Source of the DNA: CAYJBH01 sp964369965
GTDB lineage: Bacteria > Bacillota > Clostridia > Oscillospirales > Ruminococcaceae
Reading direction: 5' to 3'
DNA: 64,000 bases
Assembly: GCA_964369965.1 (NCBI GenBank)
Contig: CAYJGF010000012.1
Span: forward strand, 11,418-75,417
Shown here: piece after piece, positions 43,301 through 51,135 of the stretch
How positions within the stretch are numbered: position 1 is the first letter of the stretch
Layout: each line of letters opens with the position of its first letter
Translations under genes and position numbers: made by a program
Notes under the pieces: model-generated
Seen by the model: only the letters and a program-made list of their open reading frames with translations
What the model was told of the DNA's origin: nothing
The model's database searches: none

Positions 43301-44806
43301 GGCATAGTCCGCCGCCGAATTTTTCGCACCGAACTGCACCACCGCGCTCACATAGTAGGGGTGTATCGGCGGTTTGCTGTAAAGGGGGCGATCGCCTTGA
43401 AAAACGTCGTACTGACCGGGGATTTCAAGATGGGCAACCTCATCGTAGCCGGAGTCGTTCGTCTTGCCCTGTCGGGTGACAATGCTCCCTATCTCGGGTG
43501 GCACGCCGGTGCCGCGTATCGTCACCCTAATCTGTCCGGTGGAGGTGACCATATCGACCTTTGATCCCGTGTAATCGGAGGGATAGTAGCGTTCCGGTAT
43601 ATTATACTCGACGGTATATTCAAGATATCCGATGACATCGTCCACCTTGGGGACGATATTGGCGTTGAGCGAATTGCCGCGACCGTCCGAAATGTTCACG
43701 ACATCAAAGAGCGGATCACCTGCGGCTGCCGGTGTCTCAATGCCGGTGTCGTCGACGGTGACCGGTTGCCACTCCCAGTCAATTCTTATCGCGGTGTCGA
43801 GGTTGTCGGATGAAACGTTGTATTTTTCCACCGCCTTCAGCAATGAAAAACTCTCCTCCGAGATGTGGCTTAATGTGTCCTCACCTTTAAGGTCGATGAA
43901 CGGCAGACCGCTTGTATCGGTGGCACTGGGCGAAGTGGGGTTGTTGAGGATGCTCGCCGCAACCTCATTAACGACCTGTTGCGGTGACACGACGGTAAGC
44001 ACAACGCCGTTGATGACCGGCGGCGAGAAGTTGATGTCAAAGGTTGAGCCGGCAATAATACCGGTGACATTGCCGTCATCATCCTCCACCAAACGTTGGG
44101 AGGTGTTAAAGGTGAAATCTAACGTTTGTCTGCCGGTGGCAATTATCTGAATTGCAAGCGTCCTGCCGTCTATGGATTTGAGCGCGACGGTGCTATCCTT
44201 ATACGGCTCGAAATAGCCGGTTGCGGCGGTTATATTAAATGTCGGAATGTCTTCATCTGTCTCACCGACAGTCACCGTCAATTGTAACGAGCTGGACACC
44301 GTAATTCCGAGCTGATTGGCACTCTCCACCGTGTTACTATACACCGTGCCACCGGCAGTCTCGGTCACATTGCCCTCGGTGAGAAATGCGATAATCTGAG
44401 GGTTGATGGTGTAGACAGCGGAGGTTGCGTCGCTTGTCGGGGTAAATGTACTTGCCTGCCCCCCTGTCGCCGAGCCGTGCCCTGCCGTCATCTCATATCT
44501 GCCGCTACTGCCACCTGGTTGATCAAGGATGATGTCGGGCAAAACAGGTGTGCCGCCCTCGACGATGGTAAAGGCATCGTCATGGGGTTGAAAGTCGCCG
44601 TTAAGGACGACCTCGAGGTCGATGGAATTGCCCTCCACAATGGCGGCGAGAGAGCTGTCCGGTGTGCTCATATCCACAAACTTGACCTCACCTGCCGAGT
44701 CGACACCGCTCGCCGGTATTATTATAACAAGAGACAACATCAAGACGAGCAGTATAGCACTGCAAGCCTTGATGCCAAATTTTTTTAGAGTGTTTCCAAA
44801 CTGCAT
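40352..44806 (-). CDS. Large secreted surface protein with cadherin-like beta-sandwich repeats
   Basis: A 1484-residue exported protein. It has a signal peptide (about 10-35), a non-repetitive N-terminal half, then roughly six cadherin-like (PF12733-type) repeats near 590-715, 720-832, 836-961, 966-1066, 1070-1165 and 1174-1271. Each opens with a D-A-x-L-x-x-L-like stretch and closes with a Y-x-v-x-v-x-R-L strand. A further domain (about 1290-1455) follows. The C-terminus reads KVNPNTKEME: NPNT (1477-1480) resembles class B sortase motifs, but no hydrophobic segment or basic tail follows. Likely an adhesin or surface-layer component attached by the adjacent sortase; that role is inferred. Confidence 0.8.
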   Translation of the reverse strand: MQFGNTLKKFGIKACSAILLVLMLSLVIIIPASGVDSAGEVKFVDMSTPDSSLAAIVEGNSIDLEVVLNGDFQPHDDAFTIVEGGTPVLPDIILDQPGGSSGRYEMTAGHGSATGGQASTFTPTSDATSAVYTINPQIIAFLTEGNVTETAGGTVYSNTVESANQLGITVSSSLQLTVTVGETDEDIPTFNITAATGYFEPYKDSTVALKSIDGRTLAIQIIATGRQTLDFTFNTSQRLVEDDDGNVTGIIAGSTFDINFSPPVINGVVLTVVSPQQVVNEVAASILNNPTSPSATDTSGLPFIDLKGEDTLSHISEESFSLLKAVEKYNVSSDNLDTAIRIDWEWQPVTVDDTGIETPAAAGDPLFDVVNISDGRGNSLNANIVPKVDDVIGYLEYTVEYNIPERYYPSDYTGSKVDMVTSTGQIRVTIRGTGVPPEIGSIVTRQGKTNDSGYDEVAHLEIPGQYDVFQGDRPLYSKPPIHPYYVSAVVQFGAKNSAADYAIIEASSTTGTPNAFEININGAGLPYNLGDKIENPSPDGEGTFLISFTAKQAGSATYTIKFYQDNELMSTQITTGRLNALDTTPSDDSSFLSFEVTSDQLTGDFEGFPLVVTPVANTEVVLTVPHRVEAVKFKALVNDINADSSIAMDLYVGGTIVPPGSADPNPPYPGTDSLQHGTWSNPINILDATEDEYVFYFTITAEDKSSTVYPVRVIRERASTDATLKTLSAYESDLETAENLLPDFAPDVFEYNISVPYRRDRIFLNYEKNWPGATLAVSPTPSIIAGLFSNREVIDLKYDDSVSPLDNVTTIKFEVTAEDGTKKTYTLNVTRLAPSTDASVSDFFFTDQAGEKIAFDDGQQFVAADTKYYITIPYSTESLKLNITPNDEFASEVNVSVPLLTGSNDLIHEDIEEGEELPIIDIGRFEVADVGEEPISLSVYVTAEDKNFKTNPPYEVVVNRLPPNTNTNLSSMDVTDINNTTIPSFIFNQALTSYDDLNVDYLVETVIVSPVAASELSTVTIDGVELNEYKKSVSIDLEPVTPKTVVVKVTAESGDVQDYLLHLYRLPPDSDARLASLDVQGIEKLTPNFIPSTTAYSGMMTDDINEITITAKPVSEYATMRINGDGANSGEATSPISMLYENQTVEIVVTAQDGTTKMTYTIDISNPNLLPTSDDATLQFLDVQSGVMEPEFIPNLDTYKASVLPDVSYVNVIPVPSDPRATMEVKQGSKLLDEMDGGYVSSLQDGENEFTVNVTSSDETKTMEYKVSVYRNDEENAGSLRPITAEDINFEGESPIVVDIRSYPVVSSDVFEAMEEYSDKSIIFQGHDYSFTFNGADLTKNLPYAEYYDFSVSFSPPEENEINALMASLGNVSDPGYPVYIYFSQHTTLPATATFTLSLGTAYGDRNLFWHYYNTEGESERIDYYGYFPTNSRGTFTVPMDHFSTYIVYNRVIAGSENKADRFGTDALSTAAGDKVNPNTKEME

Positions 44807-44835
44807 TATTTTTTCCCGAGTATATTTCTGTTTTC

Positions 44836-44864
44836 ATTATACTACAAAATAAGAAATAAATCTA
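44836..44864 (-). promoter_or_regulatory. Candidate promoter of the adhesin-sortase-fla/che operon
   Basis: On the minus strand, TATAAT (44841-44836) is 17 bases from TAGATT (44864-44859), with an A/T-rich stretch upstream that could act as an UP element. The start site would be near 44829, giving a short leader before the ATG at 44806. The -35 is poor, but the same AGTAGATTT-16-TATAATG layout occurs before fliJ, suggesting a specific factor. Confidence 0.5.
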
Positions 44865-44880
44865 CTGTTTTTTTAAATTT

Positions 44881-44984
44881 TTCACAAGGTCGGATTGAAA
44901 CCGATATGCATTAGTTACCGCAACATCATAGCAGAGAATGCATTGTATGCGTTCCGCAATAATGCCCACCGATCGTCGCCCTAC
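44881..44984. repeat. Degenerate intergenic repeat fused to the end of the carboxypeptidase gene
   Basis: Read on the minus strand, GTAGGGCGAC (44984-44975) starts at the last codon of the DD-carboxypeptidase gene and supplies its TAG stop. An imperfect hairpin follows (GGAACGCAT with ATGCATTC), similar to the apical hairpin of the element at 38453-38613, then CGGTTTCAATCCG. It looks like the remains of a non-coding repeat rather than a terminator. No clear terminal repeats are left. Confidence 0.4.
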
Positions 44985-45898
44985 AAATACTCCTCCAGCG
45001 CAATTCCGTTCTCCATAATCTCATGAGAGTGGTTTGTCCCGACAAAACGGTAGTGCCACGGCTCATAGGAAAAGCCGGTCACCGCCACCTTGTCTTTGGG
45101 GTAGCGCAGGATAAAGCCGAAGGTCGCGCAGTTTTCATACAGCCACTCAAACTCCGGCGTGTCCTCAAAGCTCTGATATAGGCTGTTGAAATCCACCGCA
45201 AGTCCTATTGTGTGCTCACTGGTGCCGGGTGGGGCTATGAACTGCTCGGTGAGCTCCTTTGCCTCCTCCTCCGTCTTGCCCTCGGCGAGATAGGTGTCAA
45301 CTCGCGCGTTATAGTTGTTCGTCTGCCGCTCGTTGGTGCGGTATGCCGAGACTATCCAAAGGTTTATCCCCTCCAGCGCGGCGGCGCTCATCATGTCCTT
45401 TAACGCCTGTATACCCACCGTCGCAAACTGATAGTCCCCTATAGTGGAAAGGTTTGGCTCAAAACCCTCCGGTATGTAGTTTTGTTTGTTGACCAGCATG
45501 GGTGGGTCGTCGCCCGGATAGGTCATATCCACCTCGTCCTCCCCCTCTGACTCGGAACCACTGCCATCGCTCTCGCCGTCCGATTCGCCTTGCTCGCCCG
45601 ACTCCTCACTATTGTCCGCGCCGTCACTCGTCTGAACATCGGAGCTTTCACCGTCGGGGCTGTCCTGTACCTCCGGCTCATCTTGATTGTCGGAGGAGCT
45701 TGGCTCACTCGCCTCGCCGTCCTGCGATGTACTGTTGTCGACAGTTGCGGCAACCGGCTGCTCTACACCACCCACAAGGGTGCCAACCCCCCATATCGAC
45801 AGCCCGACCACCGATATAATACAGAGCAAAAATATCGTCCGGTTGCGTGCAATCTGCGACTTTGAATATTTATATCTTTTATATGTTTTTTTCGCCAT
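44981..45898 (-). CDS. D-alanyl-D-alanine carboxypeptidase (M15B, VanY-like)
   Basis: Membrane-anchored zinc peptidase of 305 residues that trims D-Ala from peptidoglycan stem peptides. It has a basic N-terminus, one membrane segment (about 20-42), a Ser/Asp/Glu/Gly-rich linker with almost no basic residues (about 53-125), then the M15B domain with SEHTIGLAVD (H229, D236) and EPWHYR (E279, H282). The linker may span the wall. No van regulatory genes are nearby, so a housekeeping role is more likely than vancomycin resistance. It has its own promoter and lies upstream of the adhesin gene. Confidence 0.88.
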   Translation of the reverse strand: MAKKTYKRYKYSKSQIARNRTIFLLCIISVVGLSIWGVGTLVGGVEQPVAATVDNSTSQDGEASEPSSSDNQDEPEVQDSPDGESSDVQTSDGADNSEESGEQGESDGESDGSGSESEGEDEVDMTYPGDDPPMLVNKQNYIPEGFEPNLSTIGDYQFATVGIQALKDMMSAAALEGINLWIVSAYRTNERQTNNYNARVDTYLAEGKTEEEAKELTEQFIAPPGTSEHTIGLAVDFNSLYQSFEDTPEFEWLYENCATFGFILRYPKDKVAVTGFSYEPWHYRFVGTNHSHEIMENGIALEEYL

Positions 45899-45928
45899 AT
45901 TAATACCTATCTTAACTTTACAGTAAAT

Positions 45929-45957
45929 ATTATATCACATAGTTCAATAATATGCAA
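45929..45957 (-). promoter_or_regulatory. Sigma-A promoter of the DD-carboxypeptidase gene
   Basis: On the minus strand, TTGCAT (45957-45952), a 17-base spacer and TATAAT (45934-45929). This is a near-consensus vegetative promoter placing the start near 45922, some 24 bases before the ATG. It is divergent from the promoter at 46047-46075. Confidence 0.7.
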
Positions 45958-46046
45958 CAAATGTGACCGTATATGAATAATATGTTCCAAATTATTTAAT
46001 TTTTATGATTTTTTGTGTAATTTAACGACAAAATTCTGCGTTTTAA

Positions 46047-46075
46047 TTGATTTTAGTCGCAATTTATGTTATGAT
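46047..46075 (+). promoter_or_regulatory. Sigma-A promoter (extended -10) of the GADEF-EAL gene
   Basis: TTGATT at 46047-46052, 17 bases, TATGAT at 46070-46075, with TG one base before the -10 (TGTTATGAT), the extended -10 pattern. The start site would be near 46082, about 33 bases before the TTG start codon. Confidence 0.65.
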
Positions 46076-46114
46076 TACACTAAAATAATTAATAATTATA
46101 TAAAGGAAAGAGAT

Positions 46115-48502
46115 TTGAAAAACGGTCGTGTTCCATTGATACTTTTTGCACTGAGTGCTGTTATATTCATCGTGATTATAACGGTGTATAACATTGCAAT
46201 ATTTGAACAACTGCACGCCCTTGACTTTCAGGGTGTGGGGCAGTTGCATGAGAGCATCTCATGGGTGATACGGCTTAGTGTATCGGTTGTGGGTCTGCTT
46301 ATTATTTTAACTGCATATTCCTGGTATCAAAAAAATCAATCGTTGAAGGCTATCGAAAAAAGTGCCTATAATGACCCTCTCACCGGTCTTTATAACCTCG
46401 CCGGCTTAAAACTGCACATGTCTAAGGTTTTAAATAAAAACAAGGACAAAAAATACACTATCATCAAGGTCGATGTGGACAACTTCAAGGCTATAAACGA
46501 GCTGTTTAGCTATGAGATTGGCAACAGGGTGTTGATGGCGTTTAAGGATATAAGAAACACCGTGTCGGAACCTACACTTGTTATAGCGAGAACCGGTGCA
46601 GATGAATTTATGCTCTTTTCCGGCAACGGCTTTTTGGACGATATGGAGGAGCGCACACACCTGTATGAGGCCTATTACAATAAGTTTATCCCGGAGCTTG
46701 GGAGCTATCAGATAGAGTTTAAATACGGCAGATATCACATAGAACTCGGTGAGACCGATGTGGACAGCATTGTCAACAACGCCGTGCTCGCCCATCGGAT
46801 GTCAAAAAACCAAAAAAATTACATTATTTATGACTATGACGACAAAATTAAAACGCGCATGATGGAGGATGCCGAGCTGTCTAACAGGATGCGCTCCGCG
46901 ATGTCGTCCGGCGAATTTGTGGCATACCTGCAACCTAAATTTAACATCGCAAACGACACTTTAATCGGCGCCGAGGCGTTGGTGCGATGGATAAAGTCGG
47001 ACGGGAAAATGGTCTACCCCGATAGATTTATACCACTGTTTGAGCGCAACGGTTTTATAGTGGAACTTGACCGATATGTATTGAAATGTGTATGCGACAC
47101 CCTAAAAAAATGGTCGGAGCAAGGTCGATGCTTGGTGCCGATATCGGTCAACTGCTCGCGCCTTAATCTTGCAAACCCAAACTTTGTTGACGAAATTTCA
47201 CAGGTGGTTGACGGTTATGGTATCTCGCATGAATACATAGAGATTGAGTTGACCGAAAGCACCATGATTGAAAATGAAGACCAGTTGGAGCAACTTTTTA
47301 TCCATCTGCGAAAACATGGGTTTAGGGTTTCTATCGATGATTTCGGCTCCGGTTTTTCCTCACTCGGACTGCTTAAAAATTTAAAGGTAGACACTTTAAA
47401 GATTGACAAGAGCTTTTTTCGCAACAAAAAGGATATTGTTCGCGGTGATTTGATTGTGGACGGTATAATTAAATTGGCACAAAGCCTCAACATGTTTGTG
47501 GTTGCAGAGGGTGTCGAGGAACAACAGCAGCTGGAGCTGTTGAAGTTTGTTGGCTGTGACGCTGTGCAGGGATATTTCTACGCAAAACCGATGCCCATAT
47601 CGGAGTTTGAACAAAAATATGACGATCCTACAATTTTTGGCGATGTTATCTCCACCACTGATGCGAGTTTGTCCTCACCCACCGATAATAGCAACAATCA
47701 AAAATTTGAGATGGTGCTCAATATACTTAACTCCATTAAAGTTCCGGTAATGATATTTAACCATAGTTTCACCGTATTAAGATGCAATTTCATGACGCTT
47801 GAGATGTTTCAAATCACCGGCAAAGAGGAGTATCAGCGCGAATTTTTCAATCTCTCACCGGAGTTTCAGCCGGACGGCAGACCCTCGACACCGACCGCTA
47901 TTGAGTACATTAACAATGCAAAGAACACCGGATATGAAAAATTCTTCTGGATGCACCGCACATCAAAGGGGGCTGATATCCCCTGTGAGGTCACAATCAG
48001 CAAGTTGCACCTACTTGATAACGATGGGGAGGAGCTTTATCTTGGTGTCGTCAACGACATGCGCGCTCAACTTGCCGATTTTGAGGAGGACAATTTTTCC
48101 GGTACCGGTGGATTTTTCTATAACCGCATCACCGATAAAACACTTTTTAATATTGTAACAAGCCTGTCGGACGAGTGGTTTTTCTGTTATGATATTAAAG
48201 AGGAAACGATGCAATTTTTCGGCGAGGGTGGGAAACGCATAAACCTGCCGCAAGGTCGTCAAAAATTCCCCGACAAGCAAATTACCGAAAAATTAATTTA
48301 TCCCGATGATATTGCAAAATTCGAGAGTTTTGTCGACACAATGAGAGATGGTGTAGAAAAAACGTTTCACATCCGATTAAACCAACCGGACGGCAACGCC
48401 AAAAGTTATAGATTTATATATCACTCTATCGTTAATAATAACGAGCCGACATTTGCGGTCGGCAAGACATCTGAGCTGGCTCGTGAGTTTGAGACTGTAT
48501 AA
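46115..48502 (+). CDS. Membrane cyclic-di-GMP protein: degenerate GGDEF, EAL, two PAS-like domains
   Basis: A 795-residue protein. Two membrane segments (about 6-28 and 50-68) are followed by a GGDEF domain whose signature reads GADEF (161-165), then an EAL phosphodiesterase domain (about 265-500) and two C-terminal PAS-like domains (about 530-650 and 680-785). The EAL residues look complete: E287 of EAL, N346, ELTES (378-382), D408-D409, K432, E465 and Q485. It therefore probably degrades c-di-GMP, with the altered GGDEF as a possible GTP sensor. The TTG at 46115 is 7 bases after AAGGA; upstream codons are AT-rich leader. Its place beside the flagellar operon fits a motility role. Confidence 0.88.
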   Translation: MKNGRVPLILFALSAVIFIVIITVYNIAIFEQLHALDFQGVGQLHESISWVIRLSVSVVGLLIILTAYSWYQKNQSLKAIEKSAYNDPLTGLYNLAGLKLHMSKVLNKNKDKKYTIIKVDVDNFKAINELFSYEIGNRVLMAFKDIRNTVSEPTLVIARTGADEFMLFSGNGFLDDMEERTHLYEAYYNKFIPELGSYQIEFKYGRYHIELGETDVDSIVNNAVLAHRMSKNQKNYIIYDYDDKIKTRMMEDAELSNRMRSAMSSGEFVAYLQPKFNIANDTLIGAEALVRWIKSDGKMVYPDRFIPLFERNGFIVELDRYVLKCVCDTLKKWSEQGRCLVPISVNCSRLNLANPNFVDEISQVVDGYGISHEYIEIELTESTMIENEDQLEQLFIHLRKHGFRVSIDDFGSGFSSLGLLKNLKVDTLKIDKSFFRNKKDIVRGDLIVDGIIKLAQSLNMFVVAEGVEEQQQLELLKFVGCDAVQGYFYAKPMPISEFEQKYDDPTIFGDVISTTDASLSSPTDNSNNQKFEMVLNILNSIKVPVMIFNHSFTVLRCNFMTLEMFQITGKEEYQREFFNLSPEFQPDGRPSTPTAIEYINNAKNTGYEKFFWMHRTSKGADIPCEVTISKLHLLDNDGEELYLGVVNDMRAQLADFEEDNFSGTGGFFYNRITDKTLFNIVTSLSDEWFFCYDIKEETMQFFGEGGKRINLPQGRQKFPDKQITEKLIYPDDIAKFESFVDTMRDGVEKTFHIRLNQPDGNAKSYRFIYHSIVNNNEPTFAVGKTSELAREFETV

Positions 48503-48588
48503 AAGGAAGTCTAAATACCGCGGACAACCGTAGAGGATTGTCGGTATATCCATCACCAGAAATTAAGATTTATATTATCTAATAACAC

Positions 48589-48623
48589 AAAAACCCCCTA
48601 CAAAAAGTCTGTAGGGGGTTTTT
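48589..48623. terminator. Bidirectional rho-independent terminator
   Basis: A perfect 13-base stem (AAAAACCCCCTAC 48589-48601 with GTAGGGGGTTTTT 48611-48623) and a 9-base loop. T runs on both sides allow it to stop transcription from the EAL gene (plus) and from the ribosomal operon ending in rplQ (minus). The 86 bases before it (48503-48588) contain a weak hairpin (TACC/GGTA plus GACAA/TTGTC, 48516-48546) and nothing coding. Confidence 0.93.
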
Positions 48624-48642
48624 AGAGTAACGTGTAGTTAAA

Positions 48643-48984
48643 TTATACCAGCTCCAGCACCACCATTTCGGCGGCGTCACCTTTGCGCGGACCTATACGT
48701 ATAATCCTTGTGTATCCGCCACTGCGCTCGGCGTAGGTCGGGGCTATGACGTCAAACAGCTTTTTGGTGACATCCTCGTTTGTGATGTATCCCATCGCCT
48801 GACGTTTCGCGTGCAGATCGCCTCTCTTTGCGAGGGTTATCATCTTTTCAGCGTTGATGCGAACCTCTTTCGCTCTTGTTACCGTGGTCTCTATACGACC
48901 CTTTTCAAGCAGAAATGTAACCATCGCACGCATCATGGCGCGCCTTTGGTCGGTCGTTCTGCCTAACTTTCTTGTTCCCGGCAT
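48643..48984 (-). CDS. rplQ: 50S ribosomal protein L17
   Basis: A 113-residue large-subunit protein near the exit tunnel. The N-terminal RKLGRTTDQRRAMMRAMVTFLL is the family signature; the product is the short bacterial form. Last gene of the S10-spc-alpha operon, 20 bases from the bidirectional terminator. Confidence 0.97.
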   Translation of the reverse strand: MPGTRKLGRTTDQRRAMMRAMVTFLLEKGRIETTVTRAKEVRINAEKMITLAKRGDLHAKRQAMGYITNEDVTKKLFDVIAPTYAERSGGYTRIIRIGPRKGDAAEMVVLELV

Positions 48985-49012
48985 TGTATTCTTCCTTTCC
49001 CTTTTCTAAACT

Positions 49013-50050
49013 TTATTCGTCGTCCTTCGTCAGTGTGAAACCGAGCGACTCTAACTTCGCAATAACCTCTTCCAAGCTCTTTCGTCCGAGGTTGCGCACC
49101 TTCATCATCTCGTCCTCCGACTTGTTGATGAGGTCGTCGACCGTGTTTATTCCGGCACGTTTTAGGCAGTTAAAGCTACGAACGGACAAATCCATCTCCT
49201 CGATGGTCATCTCTAAGATCTTCTCCTTGCCGCCGTCCTCTTTTTCCACCATGATCTCGACGTTCATCGCCTCCTCCGAGAGGGAGACAAATAGGTTGAG
49301 ATGCTCACACATAACCTTAGCCGCAAGGCTGACCGCCATTGTTGCATCAATAGTACCGTCCGTCTCGACGTCCAATGTCAGCTTGTCAAAGTCGGTTATC
49401 TGCCCTACACGGGTGTTTTCTACCTGATAGTTCACACAGAGCACCGGTGTGTAGATGCTGTCCACCGGTATTGCGGTGAGACCTGCCTGCTCCGCAACCT
49501 TTTTGTTGCGGTCTGCCGGCACATATCCCCTACCGCGACCGAATGTCAGCTGCATTTCAAGAACACCGCCATCTGCCACATGGGCAATGTGAAAGTCGGG
49601 GTTTAATATCTCTATTTCGGGGTCGCTCGGCGCGCTCTTATCGTCCGGGTTTTGACCGATCATGCCGGCGGTGAGGTCGATGGGACCTATCGCTTTGACG
49701 TGCACCGTCTTGGGGCATTCACATTCCGGCACAAGTTTCGCCGCGACACCTTTGAGGTTGAGAACTATCTCGGTTACATCCTCTTTAACACCCTCGACGG
49801 TGGAAAACTCGTGAAGTACACCGTCAATGCGCACCGCGGTGACCGCGACGCCGGGCAGAGAGGATAATAATATGCGGCGCATACTGTTACCGAGGGTCGT
49901 GCCAAATCCACGCTCCAACGGCTCCACAACAAATTTGCCGAATCTGCCGTCCTCCGACATGTCGATAAGCTCTATCTGCGGTTGATCTATATTGATATTG
50001 TATTGACTGTTTTCCATCTCTTCTTTCAACTTGGGTCTTTCCATATCCAT
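49013..50050 (-). CDS. rpoA: DNA-directed RNA polymerase subunit alpha
   Basis: A 345-residue RNA polymerase alpha subunit. The N-terminal assembly domain contains VEPLERGFGTTLGNSMRRILLSSLPG. The C-terminal DNA- and activator-binding domain (about 275-335) has the helix-hairpin-helix LKRAGINTVDDLINKSEDEM. The start at 50050 has GGAGGG 9 bases ahead, giving an N-terminus about ten residues longer than the usual IEIEKPK-type start. Confidence 0.97.
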   Translation of the reverse strand: MDMERPKLKEEMENSQYNINIDQPQIELIDMSEDGRFGKFVVEPLERGFGTTLGNSMRRILLSSLPGVAVTAVRIDGVLHEFSTVEGVKEDVTEIVLNLKGVAAKLVPECECPKTVHVKAIGPIDLTAGMIGQNPDDKSAPSDPEIEILNPDFHIAHVADGGVLEMQLTFGRGRGYVPADRNKKVAEQAGLTAIPVDSIYTPVLCVNYQVENTRVGQITDFDKLTLDVETDGTIDATMAVSLAAKVMCEHLNLFVSLSEEAMNVEIMVEKEDGGKEKILEMTIEEMDLSVRSFNCLKRAGINTVDDLINKSEDEMMKVRNLGRKSLEEVIAKLESLGFTLTKDDE

Positions 50051-50097
50051 TTATAATAACCCTCCATATAATAAATTCATCTATACCGATATTGCTA

Positions 50098-50703
50098 TTA
50101 TTTAGAATATAGCTCGACAATGAGATGTTCTTCAACCGGGAAGTCGATATCCTCACGCTCGGGAAGAGCGGATATTGTGCCCTGCAACGTGTTCTTGTCG
50201 CGTGAGAGCCACTTCGGCACGGTTACGATAACAGCGTCCTCGCCGGTCAGTCTTTTGAACTTCTCGGAGGAGCGGCTCTTGTCGCAGACCTCAATGACAT
50301 CACCCTGCTTTACGATGTAGGAGGGGATATCCACCTTGGCACCGTTGACGGTGATGTGACCGTGCGCAGTGACTTGACGTGCGTCACGGCGTGTCATCGC
50401 AAAACCGAGACGATATACGACGTTGTCAAGACGACGCTCAACAAGGCTCAAAAGGTTCTCACCCGGTTTGCCGTGCATACGGGTAGCCTTTTCATAATAC
50501 ATACGGAACTGCTTTTCCAGCACGCCGTAGACAAATTTAACCTTTTGCTTTTCGGTGAGCTGAAGGGCATACTCGGACTTTTTCTTACGCATCTGGTTGC
50601 CGCCGGGATTACGGTTGGTTGTCTTTTTGTTATAGCCCATAACCGCCGGGGATATACCGAGCGCTTTGCAACGTTTTGCAATCGGCTGCATATTTCTTGC
50701 CAT
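50098..50703 (-). CDS. rpsD: 30S ribosomal protein S4
   Basis: A primary 16S rRNA-binding protein, 201 residues. It keeps the S4 RNA-binding core (RLDNVVYRLGFAMTRRDARQ). The N-terminus has only one cysteine, so it is the zinc-free type. In Clostridia rpsD lies here, between rpsK and rpoA, and its product can repress the alpha operon; no S4-specific leader was identified. Confidence 0.97.
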   Translation of the reverse strand: MARNMQPIAKRCKALGISPAVMGYNKKTTNRNPGGNQMRKKKSEYALQLTEKQKVKFVYGVLEKQFRMYYEKATRMHGKPGENLLSLVERRLDNVVYRLGFAMTRRDARQVTAHGHITVNGAKVDIPSYIVKQGDVIEVCDKSRSSEKFKRLTGEDAVIVTVPKWLSRDKNTLQGTISALPEREDIDFPVEEHLIVELYSK

Positions 50704-50717
50704 CTATTTTATCCTCC

Positions 50718-51122
50718 TTATATTCTGCGGCGCTTAGGCGGGCGGCATCCGTTATGCGGAACCGGTGTAACATCTTTAAAAGAGGTCACATCGAGACCTG
50801 CTGTGTTGAGTGCTCTTATAGCGGCATCACGACCGGAGCCGGGACCCTTGATATAGACTTCAACACTGCGCATACCGTGGTCCATCGCTGCCTTTGCGGC
50901 AGTCTCCGCTGCCATCTGAGCGGCATAAGGAGTGCTTTTACGAGAACCCTTAAATCCAAGACCGCCGGTAGAGGACCAGGAAATAGCATTGCCCTGCACG
51001 TCGGTAATGGTTACAATGGTGTTATTAAAGGTGCATTGAATATGTGCCACACCGCGCTCAATATTCTTGCGCTCGCGGCGTCTTTTGACCGCACCTGATT
51101 TTTTGGCGCCTTTGGTTGCCAT
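50718..51122 (-). CDS. rpsK: 30S ribosomal protein S11
   Basis: Platform protein of the small subunit, 134 residues. GVAHIQCTFNNTIVTITD and the C-terminal DVTPVPHNGCRPPKRRRI are classic S11 blocks. It follows rpsM by 13 bases and precedes rpsD by 14. Confidence 0.97.
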   Translation of the reverse strand: MATKGAKKSGAVKRRRERKNIERGVAHIQCTFNNTIVTITDVQGNAISWSSTGGLGFKGSRKSTPYAAQMAAETAAKAAMDHGMRSVEVYIKGPGSGRDAAIRALNTAGLDVTSFKDVTPVPHNGCRPPKRRRI

Positions 51123-51135
51123 GTAATATCCTCCC

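Noticed and set aside
39557..44806. Stop-codon readthrough joining the surface protein to the sortase
   Set aside because: The two are in the same frame with one TAA between them, and the sortase membrane segment would follow the NPNT motif. However, the topology is wrong: the fusion would put the sortase domain in the cytoplasm. A normal ribosome-binding site and ATG explain the arrangement.
44981..45898. Vancomycin-resistance VanY
   Set aside because: No vanHAX, vanR or vanS genes are nearby; the M15B domain is shared by ordinary DD-carboxypeptidases.
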